Shown piece after piece: positions 1 to 4,492 of a stretch of 8,146 bases of DNA. Positions within the stretch are counted from its first letter, which is position 1, and every line of letters starts with the position of its first letter. The stretch lies in the NCBI GenBank assembly GCA_001804045.1, contig MHFD01000012.1, forward strand, positions 23,278-31,423, in the 5' to 3' direction. The notes below the pieces were generated by a model, which ran no database searches, was not told the DNA's origin, and saw only the letters and a list, made by a program, of their open reading frames with translations. The DNA is from Omnitrophica bacterium RBG_13_46_9. GTDB taxonomy: Bacteria; Omnitrophota; Gorgyraeia; JABMRN01; RBG-13-46-9. A program made the position numbers and the translations under genes.

Positions 1-246
1 TATGGTATATACGACAAAGCGATAGAAAAGTATCAGCCGAATTTTTTACATTACAAAGGCAAAACGATCCGCGCGCGTGGAAAACTCAAAGATTATAAAG
101 GCAAATGGGACTATGCTATAATGCCGGATATTCGCATTGAGGCCTTTATGAAAAGCTATCCGTCCAGGATAGTGGCTAAAATAGGCAGAGTTTATTTGTT
201 AGAAAGCATTAAAAAAGATGAGAAATTGACGGAAGGCGGGTCATGA
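1..246 (+). CDS. C-terminal part of an OB-fold-like protein (5' end outside window)
   Basis: The frame is open from base 1 and ends at TGA 244-246, giving 81 residues without a start in the window. The stretch HYKGKTIRARGKLKDYKGKW followed by MPDIRIEAF resembles the beta-strand pattern of small bacterial OB-fold domains, where a 'GK.v.v.G.v..ykG...i.l.....I.' pattern is typical of nucleic-acid-binding or nuclease-associated modules. That is a pattern judgement; no catalytic residues are visible and the N-terminal part is missing. The tail is charged and low in hydrophobics, so no membrane anchor lies at this end. The stop overlaps the next start (ATGA at 243-246), so translational coupling with the arylsulfotransferase-like gene is likely. 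Being an ORF is well supported; the family call is tentative. Confidence 0.6.
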   Translation, partial: YGIYDKAIEKYQPNFLHYKGKTIRARGKLKDYKGKWDYAIMPDIRIEAFMKSYPSRIVAKIGRVYLLESIKKDEKLTEGGS

Positions 247-2570
247 AGAAAACGACGATCATAACCGTAGCCGTATTGATATGCGGTATACTTGCGTATT
301 CGGCCTTACGTCTTACAGAAAAATCTTCCGTAGGGGTAACTGTATATTACCCGGAAAAGTGCTATAACGGATATACTTTATATTCGGATAAAGACGCCGT
401 AAGGTTGATAGATATGAACGGCAGGACTGTCAACAGATGGCCCCGAGGGGGAATACGGCGCCCAGTATCTAAGAAAGGCCATATTATAATCCCAAGGACC
501 AACCGCCTTGCGGCTTCTGAAATGGAACAAAAACAAAAAAAAGAAAAAATCACAGATAATCCTGATGACGTTCCTGAATGCACAATATTTTCTTCCGAAC
601 TAACCGAGTACGATTGGAACAGCAATGTTGTTTGGAGTTACATAACTAAATCCTCCGAAACTAAATTGCACCACGATCAGTTTGAAATGGCTAACGACAA
701 TCTTCTTCTTATTGTTGATGAGAAGATACCTGCGTCGTATAAGGAGAAGATAACTGACCCGAAAAGGAAAAATATAGATTTGCACTCGGACTGCATAATC
801 GAGATAACCCCCGCGGGGGAAACGGTATGGGAATGGCACGCGTATGAGTACTTGGATATAAATCTTTACTGCCCTTACTGCGGATTATACGACTGGATGC
901 ATACAAACAGCGTGGAAGAGCTGCCTGAGAACGCCCTTGGCCTGAAAGACCCGCGCTTTAAAGCCGGAAATATCCTTATAAGCCCGAGGAATCATAACAC
1001 CCTTTATATCATTGATAAAAAGACTAGTGAGGTGGTTTGGAGCTGGGGCAGTGACGTGCTGGGGCACCCTCATCATCCTACCATGCTGGAAAACGGGAAC
1101 ATCATCCTCTTTGACAACGGCTTACACGGGAAGATCAAGCCGAAAAAGAGAAACATTTCCAGGGTGCTAGAAATAGACCCCGCCGCTGAAAAAATTGTGT
1201 GGAAATATGAGCTGAGTAATGCGCTTTATAGCAGCACGCGTTCCAACGTTCAAAAATTGCCCAACGGAAATGTGCTTATATACAGTTTTAGCAGAGGGAT
1301 AATATTAGAGGTAACGCCTGAAAAAGAAATAGTGTGGAAGTTTATCGGGCCAAAGTGTCGTACAGTAAGGGACGCAACATCCCACGCTTTCAGGATACCA
1401 TACGACCATTGCCCGCAGTCGGCGGCCTTGCCGAAGCCGAAAGAAAAACCGGTAGTACCGCGTTCTGCCACAGGCGTGACTTTGTATTATCCGGAGAAAT
1501 GCTATAACGGATATACTTTATATTCAGGTAAGAATAATATAGAGCTAATCGATATGAATGGGAAAATCGTCCACACATGGCAGTCTTGGTGCGCGGTGCA
1601 GCCGATACTAAAAAATGGACATATTATTGTTCCCGGAGAAGAGGGTAGTGAGATAGGTAAACCCGATAAAAGAAGGGATATGGCGCGGTCAGAAACTCAT
1701 TCCGAAATAATCGAGTACGATTGGGATGGAGATGTCGTTTGGAGTTACAGATCCAAAGATGGCATGCATCATGATCACTACAAAACTGCCAACGGCAATA
1801 TTCTTCTGATCTGCAGAGAAAAGGTGCCCGATGCATACAAAACAAGTATAATAAAACCGGAAAGAAGAAATAAGACGATTTACTCCGATTACATAATAGA
1901 GATAACCCCTTCGGGGGAAACGGTATGGGAGTGGCACGCGTATGAGTACTTGGATATAAATCTTTACTGCCCTTACTGCAGGTTAAGGGATTGGACGCAC
2001 ACCAATACTGTAGAAGAACTGCCTGAGAACGCCCTTGGCCTGAGGGACCCGCGCTTTAAAGCTGGAAATATCCTCATAAACCCGAGAAATCTCAACACCC
2101 TTTATATCATTGACAAAAATACTAAAGAGGTGGTTTGGAGCTGGGGCAGGGGCGTATTGAGGCATCCCCATCAGCCTACTATGCTGAAAAACGGGAAAAT
2201 AATTATATTCGACAACGGCTTACACGATAAAAATAAGAACAAATTTTCCAGAATACTTGTGCTGGACCCGCTTAAGGAAAAAATCGTGTGGCAGTACGAA
2301 GAAAGAAAGCGCTTTTATAGCGCGATAGGGGGCGGCGTTCAAAAACTGCCTAATGGCAATGTGCTGATATGTGAACACGATACCGGCAGATTGTTCGAGG
2401 TCACACCCGGAAAAAAGATAGTGTGGAAATTCATTAACCCGCATGAGGCGCATAGTTATAGAGCTTTCAGGGTGCCATATGACTATTGTCCGCAGTCGGA
2501 GCATTTGCCGAAGCCGAAGGAAAAACATGTAATACCGAAACGATTGCATGCACTCATTGCTTTGAGATAA
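243..2570 (+). CDS. Tandem-duplicated arylsulfotransferase-like membrane-anchored protein
   Basis: This 775-residue protein starts with a short positive N-terminus and one hydrophobic segment (about residues 5-23), a signal or anchor, so the rest probably lies outside the cytoplasm. Two homologous halves follow, about 31-410 and 411-767, each starting GVT(V/L)YYPEKCYNGYTLYS and ending near PYD(H/Y)CPQS..LPKPKEK. Repeated W-containing strands such as VVWSW and IVWK, and the LPNGNVLI pattern, are typical of the beta-propeller arylsulfotransferase (ASST) families. Candidate active-site histidines occur in both halves: HHD at 143-145 and 509-511, the His of DW(M/T)HTN at 220 and 586, and HPH(H/Q)P at 275-279 and 641-645. 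ASST enzymes move sulfate between phenolic compounds, but the substrate here is unknown and a structural or binding role cannot be excluded. Usual family members carry one such unit, so the doubled form is odd. A CPYC pair (210-213, 576-579) is kept in both halves. The start overlaps the upstream stop. Confidence 0.75.
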   Translation: MKKTTIITVAVLICGILAYSALRLTEKSSVGVTVYYPEKCYNGYTLYSDKDAVRLIDMNGRTVNRWPRGGIRRPVSKKGHIIIPRTNRLAASEMEQKQKKEKITDNPDDVPECTIFSSELTEYDWNSNVVWSYITKSSETKLHHDQFEMANDNLLLIVDEKIPASYKEKITDPKRKNIDLHSDCIIEITPAGETVWEWHAYEYLDINLYCPYCGLYDWMHTNSVEELPENALGLKDPRFKAGNILISPRNHNTLYIIDKKTSEVVWSWGSDVLGHPHHPTMLENGNIILFDNGLHGKIKPKKRNISRVLEIDPAAEKIVWKYELSNALYSSTRSNVQKLPNGNVLIYSFSRGIILEVTPEKEIVWKFIGPKCRTVRDATSHAFRIPYDHCPQSAALPKPKEKPVVPRSATGVTLYYPEKCYNGYTLYSGKNNIELIDMNGKIVHTWQSWCAVQPILKNGHIIVPGEEGSEIGKPDKRRDMARSETHSEIIEYDWDGDVVWSYRSKDGMHHDHYKTANGNILLICREKVPDAYKTSIIKPERRNKTIYSDYIIEITPSGETVWEWHAYEYLDINLYCPYCRLRDWTHTNTVEELPENALGLRDPRFKAGNILINPRNLNTLYIIDKNTKEVVWSWGRGVLRHPHQPTMLKNGKIIIFDNGLHDKNKNKFSRILVLDPLKEKIVWQYEERKRFYSAIGGGVQKLPNGNVLICEHDTGRLFEVTPGKKIVWKFINPHEAHSYRAFRVPYDYCPQSEHLPKPKEKHVIPKRLHALIALR
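333..2543 (+). repeat. Internal tandem duplication within the arylsulfotransferase-like gene
   Basis: The two halves start at 333 and 1473, 1140 bp apart. DNA similarity is uneven: 801-881 and 1899-1979 differ at only 3 of 81 bases, with the last 48 bases identical, and the segments around 912-975 and 2010-2073 are also nearly identical. In contrast, 420-700 and 1560-1800 differ by many substitutions and by insertions or deletions. Confidence 0.85.
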
Positions 2571-2573
2571 ATC

Positions 2574-2602
2574 TTGAGGCTTTTGATTTTTAAGGGTATA
2601 AT
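2574..2602 (+). promoter_or_regulatory. Probable sigma70-type promoter of tRNA-Leu
   Basis: A -35 box TTGAGG (2574-2579) and a perfect -10 box TATAAT (2597-2602) are separated by 17 bp. Initiation would fall near 2609, about 20 bp before the tRNA. The -35 box begins only four bases after the stop of the preceding gene. Confidence 0.6.
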
Positions 2603-2629
2603 CTTAGGAATAATTATATTTTGTCTAGC

Positions 2630-2714
2630 GCGAGAGTGGCGGAACTGGCAGACGCGTACGGCTTAGGACCGTATGCCTTCGGGTATGGGGGTTCGACTCC
2701 CCCCTCTCGCACCA
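2630..2714 (+). tRNA. tRNA-Leu (anticodon UAG), CCA encoded
   Basis: This is a type II tRNA with a 7-bp acceptor stem (GCGAGAG with CTCTCGC), anticodon stem TACGG/CCGTA around loop CTTAGGA giving anticodon UAG, a long variable arm (TGCCTTCGGGTA) and a T arm GGGGG-TTCGACT-CCCCC. ACCA is encoded at 2711-2714, unlike in the Lys and Gly genes nearby. Its 3' end from 2694 onward is repeated exactly at 2953. Confidence 0.97.
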
Positions 2715-2723
2715 GAATTTCTT
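2694..2723 (+). repeat. Direct repeat copy 1: tRNA-Leu T arm to 3' flank
   Basis: These 30 bases run from the T loop of tRNA-Leu through the acceptor strand and ACCA, then nine bases beyond. They match 2953-2982 exactly. Direct repeats that include a tRNA 3' end are the classic form of attachment-site cores left by tRNA-targeting integrative elements. Confidence 0.85.
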
Positions 2724-2982
2724 CTCGGTGTTCTTCTCTTGCCCGATGGGAGTCGAAACGAGCGAACGCCGACCAAAGGGAGGAAGAGGCCGTAAGTGCG
2801 CCCCGAATGGCGCGTCTTCTTTATGAAATTCTTCGGGGTCCCGCAACGCATAAGCATTTGCGGGAAATGCACCGGCCCTCGGCTTCGCCGAGAGGCGAGC
2901 CGGCAGTGAGCGAGGAGAGCCGACGCAGGCGAGCTCCGCGAGCCGTAGTAGGCGACTCCCCCCTCTCGCACCAGAATTTCTT
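2715..2982. mobile_element. Candidate non-autonomous element behind tRNA-Leu, bounded by a 30-bp direct repeat
   Basis: Repeat period is 259 bp. The interior is much richer in G+C than its surroundings and folds well: CCCCGAA/TTCGGGG arms (about 2801-2839), a CCCGCAA/TTGCGGG hairpin just after, and the nested pair CCGGC...CTCGGC-TTC-GCCGAG...GCCGG near 2873-2903, followed by repeated GCGAG words up to 2950. No integrase, transposase or other credible ORF fits inside. The mobile-element label is an inference from the tRNA-end duplication; a partial tandem duplication with later divergence is the alternative. Confidence 0.5.
2953..2982 (+). repeat. Direct repeat copy 2: orphan tRNA-Leu 3' end
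   Basis: This is an exact copy of 2694-2723, containing the 3' T-arm strand, acceptor strand and ACCA but no tRNA body upstream. Beyond its end the flank differs from that of copy 1, with only a loosely shared GTTCTTC word. Confidence 0.85.
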
Positions 2983-3015
2983 ATGAGGTTCTTCGCTTTG
3001 CTAGATATTTTTTAT

Positions 3016-3043
3016 TTTACAATAGTTAATATTTTGATATAAT
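3016..3043 (+). promoter_or_regulatory. Probable sigma70-type promoter now separated from tRNA-Lys
   Basis: TTTACA (3016-3021) and TATAAT (3038-3043) are spaced by 16 bp, predicting initiation near 3050. The next bases are a truncated copy of the tRNA-Lys 5' end (3053-3066), so this promoter probably once sat directly in front of that tRNA. The intact gene now starts 223 bp downstream of initiation. Confidence 0.55.
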
Positions 3044-3052
3044 ATTAGTCTT

Positions 3053-3066
3053 GTGCCCGCATAGCT
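3053..3066 (+). repeat. Truncated copy of the tRNA-Lys 5' end
   Basis: GTGCCCGCATAGCT is identical to 3271-3284, which covers two bases of leader and the first 12 bases of tRNA-Lys. The sequence after 3066 no longer resembles a tRNA. A chance 14-base match at this spacing is very unlikely. Confidence 0.75.
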
Positions 3067-3270
3067 TCCGCCTTCGCCAGGGGAGAAGTTCATGGGGGCT
3101 GTGCTTCGGCGGATTTCGGCTTGCTTTGCCACCAAAGGCGGCAGGTAGCCTCAACAATTTTTGTTCAATGAGGACTGGACTTATGGAACGAAGTGAACAT
3201 AAGTCTATGTCCGAATTAATCCCGCCACACAAAGTATGGCGGGGTGCTAAATAGAGTTTACTAAAACAGT
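3067..3270. other. Hairpin-rich insert between promoter and tRNA-Lys
   Basis: About 204 bp lies between the truncated tRNA-Lys 5' end and the intact gene. Visible inverted repeats are CCGCCTT (3068-3074) with AAGGCGG (3135-3141), GACTTATG (3178-3185) with CATAAGTC (3198-3205), and CCCGCCA (3221-3227) with TGGCGGG (3237-3243). No convincing ORF is present. It may be a small mobile or repeat element that carried in a replacement tRNA 5' end; the class is not recognised. Confidence 0.45.
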
Positions 3271-3272
3271 GT

Positions 3273-3345
3273 GCCCGCATAGCTCAATTGGTAGAGCAGC
3301 GGACTCTTAATCCGTTGGTTCAAGGTTCGAGTCCTTGTGCGGGTA
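3273..3345 (+). tRNA. tRNA-Lys (anticodon CUU), CCA not encoded
   Basis: The acceptor stem GCCCGCA/TGCGGGT closes with a G-U pair at 1-72. The anticodon loop CTCTTAA between CGGA and TCCG gives anticodon CUU. The T arm is CAAGG-TTCGAGT-CCTTG and the discriminator is A at 3345. The D arm AGCTCAATTGGTAGAGC is standard. Confidence 0.96.
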
Positions 3346-3377
3346 CTTCTATACTAATTTGTTTTCAGCAAAAGATC

Positions 3378-3476
3378 AGCTCATAGCTTTTGGGTCATAG
3401 CTCATAGTAAGATGGAAATTGAAAGTTAAATACTGTATTATAACCTTCTTCCTAAGAGCTATGAGCTAAGAGCTAG
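3378..3476. repeat. Snap-back repeat built of AGCTCATAG-type units
   Basis: The left arm (3378-3407) repeats AGCTCATAG and TCATAGCTCATAG; the right arm (3451-3476) reads CCTAAGAGCTATGAGCTAAG and continues into AGCTAG. Bases 3379-3394 and 3451-3466 are near-complementary. Each arm is itself a degenerate tandem repeat with a period of about 8, so many pairing registers are possible. It lies between tRNA-Lys and tRNA-Gly. Confidence 0.65.
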
Positions 3477-3503
3477 AGTGTGTCCTGGTGGCATGAGCAA
3501 GAT

Positions 3504-3576
3504 GCGGGTGTAGCTTAGTTGGTAGAGCGCAACCTTGCCAAGGTTGAGGTCATGGGTTCGAGACCCATCACCCGCT
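3504..3576 (+). tRNA. tRNA-Gly (anticodon GCC), CCA not encoded
   Basis: The acceptor stem GCGGGTG/CACCCGC is fully paired, the anticodon stem CAACC/GGTTG encloses TTGCCAA giving anticodon GCC, the T arm is ATGGG-TTCGAGA-CCCAT, and the discriminator is T at 3576, usual for bacterial tRNA-Gly. No clean promoter was found directly upstream (TTGAAA at 3419 has no well-spaced -10), so it may be co-transcribed with tRNA-Lys. Confidence 0.97.
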
Positions 3577-3584
3577 CGCTATAC

Positions 3585-3676
3585 AGATTCGGTCTACGGC
3601 TTAAAAAAGTGAGGAATGTGCTTTTTAAAGCCTCCGACCCCGCATAACTATGTGCAAGGGGGCTTACGCCGAATCT
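3585..3676. repeat. Composite hairpin, family copy 1 (GGTCTACG type)
   Basis: Outer arms AGATTCGG (3585-3592) and CCGAATCT (3669-3676) are complementary. Inside, GGTC (3591-3594) can pair with GACC (3636-3639), then an internal loop TAC/TCC, then a 12-bp stem 3598-3609 with 3621-3632 carrying one A-A mismatch, around the 11-base loop TGAGGAATGTG (3610-3620). The same architecture with different stem bases recurs at 3851-3901. The two outer pairings share bases and cannot both form. Confidence 0.7.
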
Positions 3677-3681
3677 ATCCA

Positions 3682-3706
3682 AGGAGAAAACCTAAGGTTT
3701 TCTCCT
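3682..3706. repeat. Perfect 11-bp hairpin
   Basis: AGGAGAAAACC (3682-3692) pairs perfectly with GGTTTTCTCCT (3696-3706) around the 3-base loop TAA. No T-run follows, so it is not a standard terminator. Its AAAACCTA-GGTTTT core resembles the hairpin at 3794-3823. Confidence 0.8.
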
Positions 3707-3711
3707 ATGGC

Positions 3712-3743
3712 GCCATGAACCGAACTTCGTTCTGGTTCATGGC
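3712..3743. repeat. Long hairpin with one bulge
   Basis: GCCATGAACCGAAC pairs with GTTC and GGTTCATGGC, leaving loop TTC and a single bulged T at 3733, for 14 base pairs. It overlaps the palindrome ATGGCGCCAT at 3707-3716. Confidence 0.8.
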
Positions 3744-3746
3744 TGT

Positions 3747-3777
3747 ACCTCTTTCCTAAAAGGAAGTTAGGAGAGGT
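3747..3777. repeat. Hairpin with 2-base bulge
   Basis: ACCTCT (3747-3752) and CCTAA (3755-3759) pair with TTAGG (3767-3771) and AGAGGT (3772-3777), with TT bulged at 3753-3754. Confidence 0.7.
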
Positions 3778-3793
3778 TATAGTTCTCTGTAAT

Positions 3794-3823
3794 ATAAGAC
3801 AAAACCTAGCGGTTTTTTCTTAT
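3794..3823 (+). terminator. Terminator-like hairpin with T-run inside its 3' arm
   Basis: Arms 3794-3806 and 3811-3823 form 12 of 13 pairs around loop TAGC, with a run of six T (3813-3818) in the 3' arm. It could end transcription from the tRNA-Gly side, but it lies over 200 bases downstream, its stem is AT-rich and it sits within a series of similar hairpins, so it may simply be another repeat. Confidence 0.35.
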
Positions 3824-3828
3824 TTATC

Positions 3829-3901
3829 TTTTTCCCATTATTGGAAGGATTTGGCCTACGCAGAAAAAAGTGTGGAATATGCTTTTTTCTGCTCCGGCCA
3901 A
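3829..3901. repeat. Composite hairpin, family copy 2 (GGCCTACG type) with TTTTTCCCAT leader
   Basis: TTGGCC (3851-3856) pairs with GGCCAA (3896-3901), then internal loop TAC/TCC, then a perfect 11-bp stem GCAGAAAAAAG (3860-3870) with CTTTTTTCTGC (3882-3892) around loop TGTGGAATATG. Relative to copy 1 the stem sequences change on both sides so that pairing is kept, while TAC, TCC and most loop bases stay fixed. A leader TTTTTCCCAT (3829-3838) recurs at 4121. Confidence 0.75.
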
Positions 3902-3904
3902 TTC

Positions 3905-3994
3905 TAGCGTATAGCGTCTTCCGCCAAAGGGCGGATCCGCGTGAAGTTTCTTCTTAGAAGAATCTTCTCGGCGGAAGCGATTAGCGTCTAGACG
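3905..3994. repeat. Nested inverted repeat with TAGCGT-type arms
   Basis: CTTCCGCC (3918-3925) and GGCGGAAG (3970-3977) are complementary. Inside are CCGCC-AAA-GGGCGG and the palindrome TTCTTC-TTA-GAAGAA (3948-3962). The flanks carry TAGCGTATAGCGTCT on the left and GCGATTAGCGTCTAGACG on the right, again short degenerate repeats. Confidence 0.6.
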
Positions 3995-4007
3995 AAGGCA
4001 GGACACC

Positions 4008-4105
4008 AGGTCACAAGGACACAAAGTCACCAACCATTTCCAGCTCCGGGAACTGGAAGGTGATTCCATTGGCATGTGACGGGTGACTTGGTGTCGCGGT
4101 GACCT
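4008..4105. repeat. Snap-back repeat built of GTCAC units
   Basis: The left arm 4008-4032 contains GGTCACAAGGACACAAAGTC; the right arm 4081-4105 is complementary at 20 of 25 positions. Each arm is a degenerate repeat of period about 8-9 (GTCACAAG / GGTGACTT). An inner TTCCAG/CTGGAA pair (about 4038-4057) lies in the loop. Confidence 0.7.
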
Positions 4106-4120
4106 TGCAGGGCGAGAATT

Positions 4121-4152
4121 TTTTTCCCATAAGCGGAATGATCTGGTCTACG
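4121..4152. repeat. Partial copy of the GGTCTACG hairpin family
   Basis: TTTTTCCCAT (4121-4130) and the following 22 bases ending GATCTGGTCTACG match 3829-3860 at 26 of 32 positions. The 3' half of the hairpin (CTTTTT...TCC) is missing; a TAAAC-type snap-back begins soon after. Confidence 0.6.
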
Positions 4153-4185
4153 GTTTAGATATACAAGGAAATAATCAGGTGAAGT

Positions 4186-4316
4186 TAAACACTAAACTCA
4201 AAACGCTAAACTCTAAACAAACACAAAACAAAAAATCCAAAACATCGTTTTTGAGTTTGAAGAATTTGGGTTTTGAGTTTGTTTAGGATCTAGAGTTTAG
4301 GATTTAGGGTTTTTGT
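4186..4316. repeat. Snap-back repeat built of CTAAACT units
   Basis: The left arm is a run of CTAAACT-like units (4189-4229), the right arm (4270-4316) a run of its complement, TTTAGGAT / GAGTTTAG. Bases 4213-4229 and 4270-4286 are complementary at 16 of 17 positions, with looser pairing outside. A decayed extra unit lies at about 4413-4433 (GTTTAGGATCTGACGTTTAG). Confidence 0.7.
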
Positions 4317-4324
4317 TGATTTTC

Positions 4325-4354
4325 TTTTTTCCATTAGCGGCTGTATTGATTTGG
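4325..4354. repeat. Degenerate leader copy of the hairpin family
   Basis: TTTTTTCCATTAGCGG, then TTGATTTGG, resembles the leaders at 3829 and 4121, and no matching hairpin follows. The rest of 4355-4478 shows no gene; it holds only short repeat remnants. Confidence 0.4.
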
Positions 4355-4478
4355 AACGCGCTGAAAACCTACACGGCGGTAGACGGTCTTTTCGGCGATG
4401 GTCGTTTCTGGTGTTTAGGATCTGACGTTTAGAAAACCTTTACCAGGCGCTAAGCACTAGACGGTAACTTATATATTC

Positions 4479-4484
4479 AGGAGG
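4479..4484 (+). promoter_or_regulatory. Strong ribosome binding site of the EIIA gene
   Basis: AGGAGG ends eight bases before ATG 4493, which fixes that start over the internal ATG at 4502. No clear promoter was found in the repeat-rich DNA upstream. Confidence 0.85.
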
Positions 4485-4492
4485 ATCTGTAC

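Noticed and set aside
2621..2986. Open frames on both strands across tRNA-Leu and its insert (+ 2621-2986; - 2625-2846 and 2663-2971)
   Set aside because: They read through the tRNA and hairpin DNA. The minus-strand peptides with GESNPH or GSRTPIPEG words are the well-known spurious products of frames across tRNA-Leu genes.
3051..3280. Open frames on both strands in the insert before tRNA-Lys
   Set aside because: Short, overlapping the tRNA 5' end copies and inverted repeats, no ribosome binding site and no protein-like motif.
3419..3444. Promoter of tRNA-Gly (TTGAAA with TATAAC)
   Set aside because: The spacer is only 14 bp and the bases lie in the loop of a snap-back repeat; not convincing.
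3637..3649. ACCCCGCATAACT as a third tRNA-Lys 5' end fragment
   Set aside because: Resembles GTGCCCGCATAGCT only loosely and is explained as part of a local hairpin between CCCC and GGGG; chance is sufficient.
3824..4286. Open frames 3824-4075 (-) and 4083-4286 (+)
   Set aside because: They lie on snap-back repeats; their residue content follows the repeat units (for example Lys/Asn/Ser/Thr-rich runs from CTAAAC units) and no start signal supports them.
3378..4316. CRISPR array
   Set aside because: The repeats are inverted and degenerate with short units, without regular spacers between identical direct repeats, and no cas gene is present.
4439..4477. Promoter of the EIIA gene (TTTACC with TATATT)
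   Set aside because: Spacing between the possible boxes is far outside the usual 16-18 bp, so no promoter can be supported here.
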